Part shown: positions 43,733 to 55,476 of the stretch, one piece after another
Numbering within the stretch: position 1 is the first letter of the stretch
Layout: each line of letters opens with the position of its first letter
Assembly (NCBI GenBank): GCA_030278955.1
Contig: JAOANR010000010.1
Location: 24,768,444-24,832,443 of the forward strand
Length of the DNA: 64,000 nt
Direction: 5' to 3'
Source: Hygrophila difformis
Taxonomy: Eukaryota > Streptophyta > Magnoliopsida > Lamiales > Acanthaceae
The notes under the pieces: generated by a model
Told to the model about the DNA's origin: nothing
The model's input: only the letters and a program-made list of their open reading frames with translations
Databases searched by the model: none
Translations under genes and position numbers: made by a program

Positions 43733-43995
43733 ACTACGACGCTAAGCTTACGACGCTATCCAAGTATAGCGTCGTACTTTTTGTCTAGAGTCGTAGGACC
43801 CCAAAATACTTTCTTTCTCACAAAAACCCACTTACGACGCTATACCTACGACGCTATCCTAGGATAGCGTCGTCATTTAGTGTATAGCGTCGTACCCTCC
43901 AATTTTATCAACACTTCCAAAAATTCACCTTATGACGCTATACCTACGACGCTATCCTAAGATAGCGTCGTAAAATCTGTCTAGCGTCGTAATAG
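43733..43995. repeat. TACGACGCTA word cluster 2 with palindromes (element F)
   Basis: About twelve copies of the word lie in both orientations. At 43846-43871 acgacgctatcct and its exact reverse complement abut to form a 26-bp palindrome. A near-copy of the palindrome lies about 100 bp downstream. Confidence 0.85.
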
Positions 43996-46473
43996 GCATT
44001 TTTTGCCAAATTTTCCATTTCTCCATTTTCCTCACTTAATTAATTGAACCTTTATATTAATATTTTGAGGTTGAAATCCAATGATCTCAACCCATGATTA
44101 ATTTGATATAAAGAACTTTGTTCAATTTTCCATTAAAAGACTTTTCTACAAAATAAAATAAAAATTAAACTCTTGTGTTTTAAATATAATCCTGACTGTA
44201 ATTTATTATGGAATGAAAGATTGTTTAAGACATAAAGAGTAATTATGGATTTAATTCCATACCCTTGCATGAGAAACCAATGTCTCTCATACAAGATTAC
44301 ACAAAAATATTTTCTTACTCTATTTTGGTCTTTGTCCGTGTTGTGTGAAACAGCTAGTAAGAGATATGACAGACTAAAGTTGGCGGGTATTCCCACACGG
44401 ATAAACTAGCTCGTGGTCTTTCTATTAATTACTAGATGTTATTTTGCATGGTCCGGGCAGTGGTCGGTGGAAGCCTTGGCGGTTCGTCCATCCGGGATTA
44501 TAATAGCTGCTCAGCTGACTCCTATCCGGATACAGTTTCTATTTATTTATCTTAATTCAAACCCGAATTTTGAGCTGTAATATTATCAAACTGTGTCGAT
44601 CAACATTGTTTGAATAGTATTACAGTGAGAAAACATGTAGGTTTTTCTCTCATTTCACAGATAGTAGAAATCTTGATTATAGCGATCACTGTCAATTAAG
44701 GTCTTCTGCTGTCTAAAACCATTCCACCTGGAATAGTTGGGACCTGGATACCAGATGTTTGCAGTCCGGATAACCCCAGTTATTTCAGCCATCTTTTTAG
44801 CCAAATAAATTCTTCTCATCTCCGGCTATTTCATCTCTGTGTTTCACTTTCTGTCTAAACCCACCTTATATTTTGGGTTAATTTAATTTTACACTTCTTT
44901 ATAAATTTATGCATGATATTATTATGTAGATATTGTGGTCAATATTATTTTGGGATCCTTCCCTTGGACACAGGAGTCTTGATTTTAATCAGATGTCTCA
45001 CAATAAATTTCCAACAAAAATTCTTTTATAAAATCCGGATCTGAGTAAGGGATAAATTCCACAGTTATGACTAATTCAAATCCGACTGGGGGTTGATTTT
45101 GGGAAATTAGAAGCAGGGTCAGCGATTAGGTCTCACCTAGACTGAAAGGATCTGTGTTTTAATTGAGAGTCTAGTACCTGTTTAGGGAATGATTTTCAAA
45201 TATCAATTATTTTCCAAAATTGCTAAGTGTTGGAAATCTGATATTAAATATTGCACTGAGATGGGGTCCACTTGGATTCAAATACGGTGTAGTAGGTAAT
45301 ATTGGAGGAACACCACTCAGGCCTTGGTGATTTTCTAAGGTAGGGTTGAGTTCCTTTCAACTGCTATCCTCTTCTGCCAAAGCCTGTTTTTGAGTCCTGA
45401 GTGAGTGCATCCGGAACGAACTAATTTATTAGTTCGTTTCATTAGTTTGTATCTCATAATCACCCGAAGGGAAGTGAACACTGCGAGCATTTCACCGAGA
45501 TTAGGGAATTCTTGATCCACATCCGGTCATTCTGACTGGGGGCTTTCTTTTACTACCAGGGTCAAACTTTCAAAAACCTCCGAGTGATAGGATTTTAAAT
45601 GCTTTCTTTATCGCTTTCTTTTAAATGCTTTCGTTAGAGGTCACTCGGTTGTATTGAGAGTTGTGTAACTGCTACTAGGACTGATAGTTAAGGGATAGTT
45701 CAGGCTTGATTAGAATCTTTGGGTGTGACATGGGAGAACGATGGTAGTACTTGACACTTCAACTAATGATTTGTCAGGTGTTGCTTGTCCACCACAGATA
45801 AATAATATAACTTAGCAGTGCATTGCAAGGGTAGTTATGTGTCTGTGGTATCTTAGAATTTGTTGTCTTAAGAGCATGTAAACTCTTACTGTAAGTACCT
45901 GTCTGTTAAAGGGAACATGGTATAGCGAGCATGAGAGTTAGCTAACTGAAAGGATTATCCCAAGCTAAGATCTGTGTAACAAAATGGAAGTTTAATTGTG
46001 TCTCATCTGAATTCTGTCCAATTTTTATTATTTTCTTCCTGTCCCTTCTGTCTCAATTTAAATCTGCTTTCCTAGATTAATGATAGATAGCTTAGTATAA
46101 TTTTAACCGCTTTCTAGAATAATTTTATCTGCTTTATTTTAATTGCTTTCATAATTCAGTTTAAATTATGTCAAGTAGTTGATAGTCATAACACAAACTT
46201 GAATCGAGTAACCGAGTGGAAAATCTTATAAAACGACGTGGGCCCTGCTTCTATCGCACATCCTCCAGTGAACGATCCGGTACTTACTATAAATACTGCA
46301 ATTTTTGACTCCGTGCGCTTTCGGGGGCACAGTTTCTTAACACGAGTAAATAAAAACGTGACAACCTAAATATATCCCTAATCCCAACTCCATCATCATA
46401 AATTGGTTTCATTGAATAATAAATCAAACCGGGATTTTTATCTTTTTAAGAAAATACTCGTGTGGGAAATTTG

Positions 46474-48589
46474 TCAATTGACCCTTCACAAAATAACATC
46501 GTGTCATCTGCATATTGGAGGTGTGTAATGACCGGACCACTGCCACCACAAGCTAGACCCGAATACATGTTCTCTTTCGTGGCATTTAACAGCAACCTAT
46601 TTAAGGTTTCCGCCACCAAAACAAAAATATATGGTGATAACGGATCACCTTGACGCAACCCTTTATACATCTTAAAAAACTTGGTTGGAGAGCCATTAAC
46701 CAAGACTGCCGCGGAAGCCGACTCCACACACCCTATGATCCATTTTATCCAAGTGTCCCCAAAACCCATTCCGACCATTACCCGGCGAATCACCTCCCAT
46801 GAGACATTATCATATGCTTTTGCGAAGTCTAGTTTCACAACAAAACCCCTTCGGCCCGCTTCTTTGTCGACTGAACTACCTCCGCCGCAATCAAAGCCCC
46901 ATCAAGGATTTTCCGACCTTTGACAAACGCCATCTGTGCCTTTCCAACCAAACCATCGAGAACATGTTGTAACCTCTTGGCCAAGACTTTCGCAACGATC
47001 TTGTAAACACTACCCACCAAGGATATGGGCCGAAAATCCCCGAACTCCAATGGCGAGTCAACCTTAGGAATCAATGCTATAAACGACCCCCCTGCCTCTC
47101 TAGGTAGAGTGCCTTGCTCTTCCAGCCTGCAAAAAATCCCCAGGACATCCATTTTCACCGACTCCCAGAAATGTTTAAAAAAGCCGATAGAAAAACCATC
47201 CGGCCCAGGGGCTCGATCACTGTCACAGCTCCAGATAGAAGCTTTAATTTCTTCCTCTGAAAAGCTTCTCTCCAGCCAGCGACTCTCTCCATCATCCAAC
47301 CTGGAAAAGCCTAAATTCTCTACCGAAAATATCTCTTCCCTGTCTTTTGCGAAAACTGATTGAAAATAAGACAGAGCCGCCTCCTTTACCTCAGCCGGAT
47401 CTTCCACCATACGGGCACCCCATCTCACTGCCCCAATATAGTTTCTCCTCCTATTGATAGAGGCAACAGCATGGAAGAACTTAGTGTTATTATCCCCCTC
47501 TTTAAGCCACCTCACCCTCGACTTTTGATACCACCTTCTTTCTTCCGCCATAAACACCTTCCATAATTCCCCTTTCTTCCCAAGCCATTCTTCCCTGACC
47601 TGCTCGCCCCCCCTCCCCTCACCCAATCTCACTTCAAGCTCACCAATCTTAGACAGTAGATCTTGAATCCGGTTTTCTAAGACTTTATCCTCATAACCCT
47701 CCCAATCTCTAATCCTCTTTTTAACCTCCCTTAGCTTACCAAACAAACCTCCATCCGAATTGACACGCCCCCTGCCCAGGTCCCCCCCCCCTCCCCAAGC
47801 ACTTTTCACAAGCTCAACGAACCCTCTTTCTTCCAGCCAGTAATTATAATAACGAAATGGCTTAGGCCCCCACTGCTTCTCACCAACGCTCAACATAATC
47901 GGATAGTGGTCCGATAGCACCGAGTCACACCTCCGTTGAGAAGCAACGCTGTTTAGACAAAGCCACCCCGGAGAAAGGAGGAATCTGTCTAACCTGCTTC
48001 GAGCCCGACCTCCCCTACCAAACCAAGTAAATAATCCCCCTTCCAATGGTAGATCCACCAATCCCAATTGGTTTGTAAATTCAGCAAAGTCCCTGTTAGA
48101 ACCCAAATCCTCGCTGACTCCAATCCTCTCACACTCCATCATGACCGCATTAAAGTCCCCACCCAAACACCACAGCTCTCCATTATCGGTTGAACATTTA
48201 CTAGCCATTAACCTCCAGAAATCGGCCCTTTCTCTACGATTATTTGGAGCGTGTATACACACAATATTAACCACTTCCTCCCAACCTTTATATCTTCCTC
48301 TTACCCACACAAAGTGATGGTCTTTCTCCATCAACTCAAACTTGCATTCACTGGATTCCCAAATCAAGAGTAGTCCCCCCGCATTCCCGTCCACCGGCTG
48401 GAAACAAAATTCGCAGCCCTTCGATCCCCACAGTCGATGCACCAACCGTTCTTTGACATCACTCATCTTCGTCTCTTGACAACACAACACCAATGGCCTA
48501 TACTTCTTACATATTCTCGCCAGAGCCCTCCTTCTAACACCCCCATTTAAGCCCCTAAGATTGCATGAAATAATCTTCATAATTAACAT
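46474..48589 (-). pseudogene. LINE E ORF2, N-terminal part (endonuclease and RT palm)
   Basis: ATG 48589 (or MKII four codons in) opens the AP-endonuclease-like domain. It has ISCNLRGLNGG, CCQETKM, WCLGGDFNAV, LDRFLLSPGW and SDHYPIML. RT follows with RAPGPDGFSIGFFKHFW, FIALIPKVDSP, FRPISLVGSVYKI and KMAFVKGR-type AQMAFVKGRKILDGAL. There is a one-base frame change near 46840-46860, then KLDFAKAYDNVSWEV, GLRQGDPLSPYIFVLVAE and QYADDTMLF. Catalytic Asp residues of RT are kept. Element F then breaks the frame. It nicks target DNA and copies element RNA in intact relatives. Confidence 0.9.
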
Positions 48590-49002
48590 AATCCCTCAAC
48601 ACCGAACCCCGAATCTACTGACCTTCCAACTCCTCCCTCACCCTAAGAATTGCCTCCTCCCTCCCTTTCACACTCCCCAGCCCCAAGCTCTTGGCTAGAT
48701 CATAGATTATTTTTGCATCCATATAATCAACTAACCGAACCCCATTTGATGTTCGAAAGGTTGTGAACTGAATTGGAGCGAAGCATTCGCCCCGATCTAC
48801 TTTAGACTTACTATCCTTAACCTGAGCTCCTCCGCCATTTCTACTGCCTGATTTAGCTCCCACCTTCTTCGTACTCCTCTTCCCTTTGCGCTTAGGCTTC
48901 GACCTTCCCTCCATGACCTTAGCCAGGGCTTCTTGGACCCTCGTCAAACTCTTGAATTCCTCCTGGGCACTTACCCCGGTACGAATTTCACTCCTCTGTA
49001 TA

Positions 49003-49024
49003 CCCCCCCCCCCCCCCCCCCCCC
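49003..49024 (-). repeat. C22 homopolymer within LINE E ORF1
   Basis: There are 22 C residues on the plus strand, a poly-Gly tract in ORF1. The two flanking parts of ORF1 are in different frames, so tract length decides the frame. Confidence 0.95.
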
Positions 49025-50809
49025 GCCTCCGGACAAGGCAGCTCACTCCATTCCCTACCATCCTCTACCCCTCCTGTAACCCCCTTTTCCAAAGAACAGC
49101 CATTATATCCATCAGCGTCGATATCCTCATCACCATAAGATGACAGATTCACCGCTCCCCCCACTACATCGTAACCCGCCGCCCCACTTTGGAGAATCTC
49201 GCCACCAGTCGTCCCTGGCCTTGCCCCTTCATTTGATTTCGGAGGAGAGGGGATCTTAGAAGGCCCACTAACTACCACCTTCTCTACTCCGAACTCAATC
49301 TTCTCATTTAGGCCCACCTCTTCATCCAATCCCAGGCCCAAAGTATCATTATCGACCGCCTCAACCGCCCCCCTCCTACCAACACTACCCTTAGGCCCAA
49401 CAGTAATAGGCCCAATATCCTCCCCACTAACGGGTATATCATTTATTGTCCTTTGAATACTTTTAGAAAATGGATGTACCCCCGCCACCTTACTGTTCGA
49501 ACTCAATTGCATATCCAGATTCCCAGAAAATTGACTTCCCCCATGCATAACCACTTTTGACGTTTCCAGACCCCCATGCATGTAAGCCATGGACTTCCCA
49601 ACCGATTCCTTCTCCGATGAGTCCTCCACCGTCTCCTCCACGAAAGACGCGTCCGCCGCTACCTGCCGATTTACAGCCGGAACATCATCTGCTACAACCA
49701 CAGGATCGCTAAATATCTCAGCAATCTGCACCTTTGAAACAACCTATCCCACCTTCACCAATAATTCCAATGGAACAGTACGGTTTTCATGGATCGCAAT
49801 AAGCATCCTCGCTCGATCCAACCTCCTCCGGTTCTTCGTATCAGATTCAATGCTAAGCACCGTCCCCCACCTTCCTACCACCCTCTGAAAGTTCTCTTCG
49901 CTCCAAGCGTTAAGAGGCATACCGTACATATGAATCCATACTACCTGTTTTGTAATCAACGCCCCGGGGAACCACCTTCTCTTCCACTCAACAAACTTGA
50001 AATCACTACGATCCGAGATGAACCCATCCCTGTCCCCCGGATTGTCAAAGACTACGACAAAGATATGTCCACCGCCGTAGACCACCTCCCCTCTGTCCTC
50101 ATACTTACCGCTAAGCCAATCCTGAAACTCGACTAGCACTTCCAGATTTCTTATCTGTATTACCACCGCATCATTCAACCACTTTGCGTTAGCCTCCTCT
50201 TCAACTAGATGTACCACTCCTCCTGACTTGTCCTTATCCCCGGCCAAAACTATAGCTCCCCTCCCCTTAATGACGTCCGCGTATGTCCTTTCATCCCTCC
50301 ACGCACCCATCGAACCCATCTGCCCTCCTATCACCCTGTCGAAACCAGCTTTACTCTCCTGTCTTCCCCTCAAGTTCCGACTCCTCCCGAAGAAGCCTTC
50401 GGCCCCCACCCTCCGCTGCCTAGGAACCGCCCAACTCACCTTCATATCCTTCCCAAGCCAGTTTTCGCCATCGAAGTGCTTAATAACCCTAGCCGCTTCA
50501 TTTCTGGATGAGAACCTAAAAAAGCCAAATTTAACCCCCTTCGCCGGCCACTGTCGGAGTGGAAAGAACCAGTCACGGACCTTTGCCACCTTATTAATAT
50601 GATGATACAGATCACCTCCCGTAGCCTCCACTGGAATATTGCCCACATATACACCAACCAGCTTGTCAACATGCCGACGTCCCCCTTTCTCCGCAAAAAA
50701 GTGCCCATTTTGATAATGTGCTCGAGGACGGCCATTACCGAAGCCTTCCTTCCTTCTCCATGCTGCGCGAACATTTTCGCCACCAACAGTTTTGCCATCT
50801 AGACCCCCG

Positions 50810-51066
50810 CCACCCCCAGCAGCTACGACCTCCAGACCCCCGCCGCTACCAGTTGTTGCGACCGACCGCCTTACTTCCACACGACCACCACCACCAGCAG
50901 CTTCGGCCTCCAAACCCCCGCCACCACCAGTAGTTTCGACCGACCGCCTTTCTTCCACACGACCACCACCACCAGCAGCTTCGGCCTCCAAACCCCCGCC
51001 ACCACCAGTAGTTTCGACCGTCCGCCTAACTTCCACACGACCGCCACCACCAGCAGCTTCGCCCCC
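50810..51066 (-). repeat. 78-bp minisatellite coding Gly-rich repeats of LINE E ORF1
   Basis: Three near-identical 78-bp units and a diverged partial fourth unit, in frame, encode 26-residue repeats. Confidence 0.85.
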
Positions 51067-51094
51067 CGCCATGTTCCTCTGGGAGTAGTAGTAA

Positions 51095-51479
51095 TGTTAC
51101 ACCCCTAATTTAAATGACAATAGGAAATTTTACCAGAATCATGTGAAGCATAAGAAAATAAAAGAAAACTATTGTAGATTTGATATCTCACACACACAAG
51201 ACACTTAACACTTTTGATATCTAAAAAGGATAACCAAAAGCGAAGAGTTGTATAGCTAAAGCTTTCTTTGTATTTCTTGCTTTGCTTCGCTCTGAGAATT
51301 ACAACAAACGAAATACCTATTTATAGAAATGATAACATACAACAGACAATGAACATATGCTAAACTGTTCTTATGAAGGCTTCAATACTTTCGGCGCCGT
51401 AAATGAGAATTCAACTCGGATGGCTTTACTGTTAATTTGATGGCTTCAACAAATACGGGATTTGATGTTTATGCCATTT
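51095..51479 (-). mobile_element. 3' LTR of copia element D (main part)
   Basis: On the minus strand this LTR begins TGTTGGAA at 54533-54526, is interrupted by a solo LTR (51480-54520), and continues from 51479 to end in GGGGTGTAACA at 51095. TATA-like ctataaatagg (minus) is near 51322. The left flank is agtaa; the matching TSD copy would be right of the window. Confidence 0.75.
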
Positions 51480-54400
51480 TTTAATACCATAGACATTACC
51501 CAAAATAATTTTAATTTATTAAGTAGACTTTTATTAAATATTTAAACACTTGCTTAAAGAATTAGTATATTGATTTTTTCTACAAAACAACACTTGTAAA
51601 ATTATATATGTAAATTTGTCTTTTCCAAAAGAAATATGAATTTCAATATCAAGGGTAATAGAATTATATAGTTTATGGAATATTTTTTAAATCTATTGTT
51701 TAAATTATATATATAAGTTTTTATATATATACACATTGGTCTTGAAAATTATTATGAGGATAGTATGTGAATATTTTAAGTATTTTTATATTCATTATGG
51801 AATAAATTTTTATAAAAATAAAAGTATGAGTTTTTATGTGAATCTATGAGAATTAACTTTTATATATAAGAAAATATATTCATAGATTATAAATTTTTTT
51901 GATGATGACATGAAGACTTTGTGGTTTGAGTATTGTTATGAATAAAATAAAACCATGCAAGTATATTATTATTATCTTTTTGAAAGCACATTAATATAAA
52001 TACAATACTTGAAATAAATAAATAAATATTATATTATCATATCCAACTCATTGAGTATAAATGCATGCCACTAAATAATGGCAAGAATAATGATTTTTGT
52101 AGACAAGCTAATACTTCAATCATTTTCATGATACACTACTTACACAAAATATAAGGTTAAAAGCAATTGCAAGAAATTTTCTTCCTAAACAAATAGATGA
52201 AAAATCAACATGATTAACAAGTGTCTTGGATGAATGGCTAGCAAAGAAAGGTGATCAATTATCTCTTGAACCCACCAAGAGTAATAGCCTCCATAATAGG
52301 CAAACCATTATGTTAATAGACAACATGATGGACAAAATTAATAGCCTCCCAAATTAATAGCCTCTTTGTTAGGCTATAAGGACCAAATGAGTGGATACAA
52401 ATACTCTAACCATTATTGCTCAAGACACACTTAACTGGATGATTGGTGAGGTTGTAATCACTCTCACAATGTGTCATGTTCAATTGTTCAAATCTTAGCC
52501 TATAAATAGAGGGAGTTTCTAGCCTTCAAACACACCAATCTCATCCATCTCATTAGCCAAATTCACTACCCATTTTATTCTTCAAAGTTCTCCCACATCG
52601 TGAGCATATCTTAAGGATTGTGGAGTCTTGTAGGCTTGGCAACCTTCATCATTCTAAGAGTTCTAACTCTTCTCAACACTAGTTAGTAAGATATCCTCCT
52701 TGTAAACTTGTATCTTAGAGATTTAAATCTTTTATTTTTATACTATAAATTAATTTTCCTCTATTTGCCGAATTTCAATGAAACCCGTAATTTGTGGTGC
52801 GAATCTTGTGTTATAACGGCCATTATCTTTGAATCTTCTTGCTCTTATACATCAATTCAGTAAGTTAACACTCTCTACTTCAAGTTTTGGAAATCCCAAT
52901 CCATGTTTTAAGAATACAAAATTAGAATTCCCACATTATACCAAAATCTGTCAGTTTTTCGTTTACGTAAAGATCCATCTTTTTAAACTATTTTGGTTCA
53001 TTATCCCTCAAAGGTTCCTTCATAAAACTTGTTCCTTATTGAGTTGAGTATCTTTCTGGAAAACTTTATAATTTTTAGAACTCATATGAAAAAGTTATGG
53101 GATCCGCTTTATCGAAAGGTCGAAATCTCTTTTTGTTGAAATCTGAGAACTGATAGTGTTTCTGAAATCCTCATTTTTGAAGGTCTTAAGTGTTTCAAAC
53201 CCAAATGGTTTATTCATAAAAAATATTTATCTATATGTTATCTACCTTGTAGTAAAATTTCAGAATTTTTGGTCGCAAATTAATATTTTTAAAACCTGTT
53301 GGAAATTATAGATTCACTATTGAATTTCTGGCAGAATATACGTTCTGAAAAGAACTCGATTTTTGAACTGTTTCCATACGTTATTTTGAAAAGTTTAAAA
53401 TATGAAACTTGTTCAACTATGTGTTGAGTATCTACAGTTTAAATTTCAAAGCAATCGCCTTTCATATGAATTTTTAAACTGACTTGGCGTAAACTGCGAC
53501 ATTGGACTTGATTTTTGGTCCAAATGAGAAATTATTGGATTTTGAGATCCATGAAATGATATTTTCATATCTATGACATATTGATATGGGAGTTAAATGT
53601 TGAAATAATATTTGGCATTATTGAATGCCCTTGTTATGGGGTTACTCCCGTGAAATTGTTGAAAACTCTTCTAAAGAGGATATTATGTGGAAAATTGTGA
53701 AAAACTCTTTTAAATCCATTTGTGCTATTAACTTGAGTAAGATGCCATACTTGATAGATATGGCAAGACGGCATTGTTGATAAATTATGCCAAAACGGCG
53801 TTGTTGCATGTATGAGTCTATACTCTTGGGTGTATCCATGATGGGTTACCCGAGGCTCTGGAGTGTGTCTGTATATGAGTCCGCTGCATGCTGATCATGA
53901 CTTATGATCGATATGATATGATATAATATGATATATGGAAAATGGTGTCCTCTTGTGCATAGTTGCTACAATGGTAAGAATGAAAGTTATTTATTTTGTT
54001 AAAGGTAATGTGTGTGATCCTTTTAAAAGAAGAAGTGAAAGTTTTTTTAAAATGAGTGTCAACCACTATTTTAAAATCCACTTCTTAAAGTGGAGCGGGT
54101 TGACTTACTCAGTACCATTGTACTGATAAAAAATTGTTGTGTTATCTTTTTACAGATATTGGAGCTGACATGTGAACTGCATCTCATGACATGAGCATTT
54201 GGGGATGGGATTACCTTTCATCAAAAAGATTGTTGCTTTAAGGAACCACGTACTTTTAATTATTAATGTCCTATATATTGCCTTTAGTTTATGCTTCCGC
54301 GTGAGAAAGAACAATGACTCTGGTATTAAGTATTTTAAATTTTCTTATGACTATATCTTATAAAATTGGCAATTATTTTTAAAGTCCATATTACAAAAAT

Positions 54401-54520
54401 TTATATGTGAAGATATTTAGCCGTAGCACTTGTCAATTATGTTAGCCAAAGGGCGAGCCTGACTGACAAGTGTGGGGTAACATTCTGAAACCTTATGAGG
54501 ATGAATTTCGGGGTGTTACA
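51480..54520 (+). mobile_element. Tekay-like solo LTR C (3.04 kb)
   Basis: The right end is GGGGTGTTACA. The left end TTTAATACC is a two-base variant of TGTAACACC. An exact TSD cattt flanks it (51475-51479, 54521-54525). It inserted in the copia D LTR. A TATA-like tataaatagaggg is near 52502. The hairpin plus splice-like signal is at 54103-54155. There are no coding regions; interior short frames are A/T-rich chance frames. Confidence 0.85.
54103..54155 (+). promoter_or_regulatory. LTR stem-loop with 3'-splice-like signal (LTR C)
   Basis: ACTTACT is followed by the perfect stem CAGTAC/GTACTG (54110-54115 with 54120-54125), then a T-rich stretch ending tttttacag at 54155. Confidence 0.45.
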
Positions 54521-54550
54521 CATTTTTCCAACAAAACTCCCCCGTAAACT

Positions 54551-55476
54551 TCAAATGCTTCTACCATCTGTCATCCCTATCAACTTCTTGAACTTGTCGA
54601 GCAGTACCTTTGGCAATGGCTTTGTAAATATTTCTGCCACTTGTTCTTGGCTTGCCACATGCATTAGTTCCTCATTTCCATTTTCACATGATCTCGGATA
54701 AAGTGGAAACGAACATCAATGTGTTTGATCCTTTCATAATTCACTGGATTCTTCGCCAATTCAATTGCGGATTTGTTGTCTATGTGAATCAGTGTTCCGC
54801 TTGACTGTTCAATCTTCATCTTGCTCAATAGATTTCTGAGCCATACAGCATGACATACACACCAGGATGTTGCTACATATTCAGCTTCACATGTTGAGAG
54901 CGTCACGATCGGCTGCTTCTTTGAAAGCCAAGTGAAAGCAGTATTTCCCAGAAAGAACACGTACCCTGCAGTACTTTTTCGATCTTCAATATCTCCACAC
55001 CAATCACTGTCAGTGTATCCAATCAGCTTGTAATCTTTTATCCTCGAGTAGAGCAATCCATGTGACGCTGTTCCATGAATGTACCTGAGGATTCTCTTTA
55101 ACGCCTTCCAGTGTGAGTAAGTTGGGTTCTCCATGAACCGACTCACAACGCCAATACTTAGTGCAATATCTGGCCTTGTGCATGTGAGGTAGCGAAGGCT
55201 TCCAACCAAGCTTCTATACCTTCCTGGATCAACTTGTTCTCCTTCATCAAACTTTGAAAGTTTTGCTCCAAGTTCCATAGATGTTGATATGGGGTTGCAC
55301 TTCTCCGTCTTGAATTCTTTCAAGATCTTCTTCGCATATGTCTCCTGTGATACAAAGATGCCTCTTTCTATTTGTTTAACTTCCAGACCAAGGAGGAATT
55401 TCATCAAGCCTAAATCAGTCATCTCAAACTCTTGTTTCATTCTTCTCTTGAAGTCTTCTATCATCTCATCACTGTT
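54551..55476 (-). pseudogene. Copia D pol, 3' part (RT end and RNase H)
   Basis: Reading leftward from 55476: SDEMIEDFKRRMKQEFEM, then LGLMKFLLGLEVKQ and YRSLVGSLRYLTCTRPDIA. RNase H follows with YTDSDWCGD, RKSTAGYVFFLG, TLSTCEAEYVA and HIDVRFHFIRDHVK. A frame change near 54668 leads to EEL..VASQEQVAEIFTKPLP, and the stop is at 54551-54553. A polypurine tract gggggagttt precedes the LTR start at 54533. The YVDD-bearing part of RT is missing on the right because element B inserted at 55477. It should resume beyond the window. Confidence 0.9.

Larger units (their letters stand above)
41010..46473 (+). mobile_element. Element F: 5.5-kb non-coding insertion in LINE E, LTR-like
   Basis: It is defined by the break in LINE E RT. 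Both junctions show ttgt next to LINE sequence (near 41007 and 46471), a weak trace of a duplication. No transposase, gag or pol is seen. Features are a C-rich tract with ccctaaccctaa (41480-41990) followed by a purine-rich tract (42000-42260), a TATA-like box at 42592, clusters of TACGACGCTA words and a Stowaway MITE. Near the right end there is agtgaacgatccggtac followed by gactccgtgcgctttcgg, reminiscent of the 3' end of Athila/Tat-type LTRs. I infer a long solo LTR or derivative. The exact ends are not settled. Confidence 0.55.
48615..51072 (-). pseudogene. LINE E ORF1 (Gly-rich repeats, RRM, DUF4283-like)
   Basis: ATG 51072 opens a Gly-rich N-terminus of 26-residue repeats (EAAGGGGRVEVRRTVETT type, residues 5-92). 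An RRM follows at about 138-212 with VGVYVGNIP and VKFGFFRFSS, the RNP2 and RNP1 motifs. Next is a DUF4283-like stretch (GGHIFVVVFDNPGDRDGF, WIHMYGMPLNAW). A single in-frame TAG at 49744-49746 precedes MQIAEIFSDP. The frame runs on to the C22 tract, where a shift leads to the basic C-terminus (KPKRKGKRSTKK) ending at 48615. The likely role in intact copies is RNA binding. No CCHC knuckle is seen. Confidence 0.85.
37118..51094 (-). mobile_element. L1-like LINE E, full length but split by a 5.5-kb insertion
   Basis: The 3' end is marked by an 11-base poly(T) at 37118-37128, that is, poly(A) on the minus strand. Reading leftward from 51072 come ORF1, ORF2 (endonuclease, RT) to about 46474, a foreign insertion (F), the rest of RT, the zinc-binding segment and RNase H to 38956, then a 1.8-kb 3' untranslated stretch. 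The RT halves join logically across F: ..QYADDTMLFCEGSID on one side and LIKRILCCLTLATGL on the other. The 5' edge abuts a copia LTR at 51095. Frameshifts and a stop make it inactive. Confidence 0.88.

Noticed and set aside
42265..43995. TACGACGCTA clusters as a CRISPR array
   Set aside because: The words occur in both orientations at irregular spacing, with no uniform spacers, in plant nuclear DNA.
42265..43995. The two clusters as subterminal ends of a small CACTA element
   Set aside because: No CACTA/TAGTG ends or 3-bp duplication are found next to either cluster.
51095..54520. A single Tekay LTR from TGTTACACCCC to GGGGTGTTACA
   Set aside because: The TSD cattt at 51475 and 54521 shows that the solo LTR starts at 51480. 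The 51095-51479 part is the rest of the copia D LTR, whose start lies at 54533.
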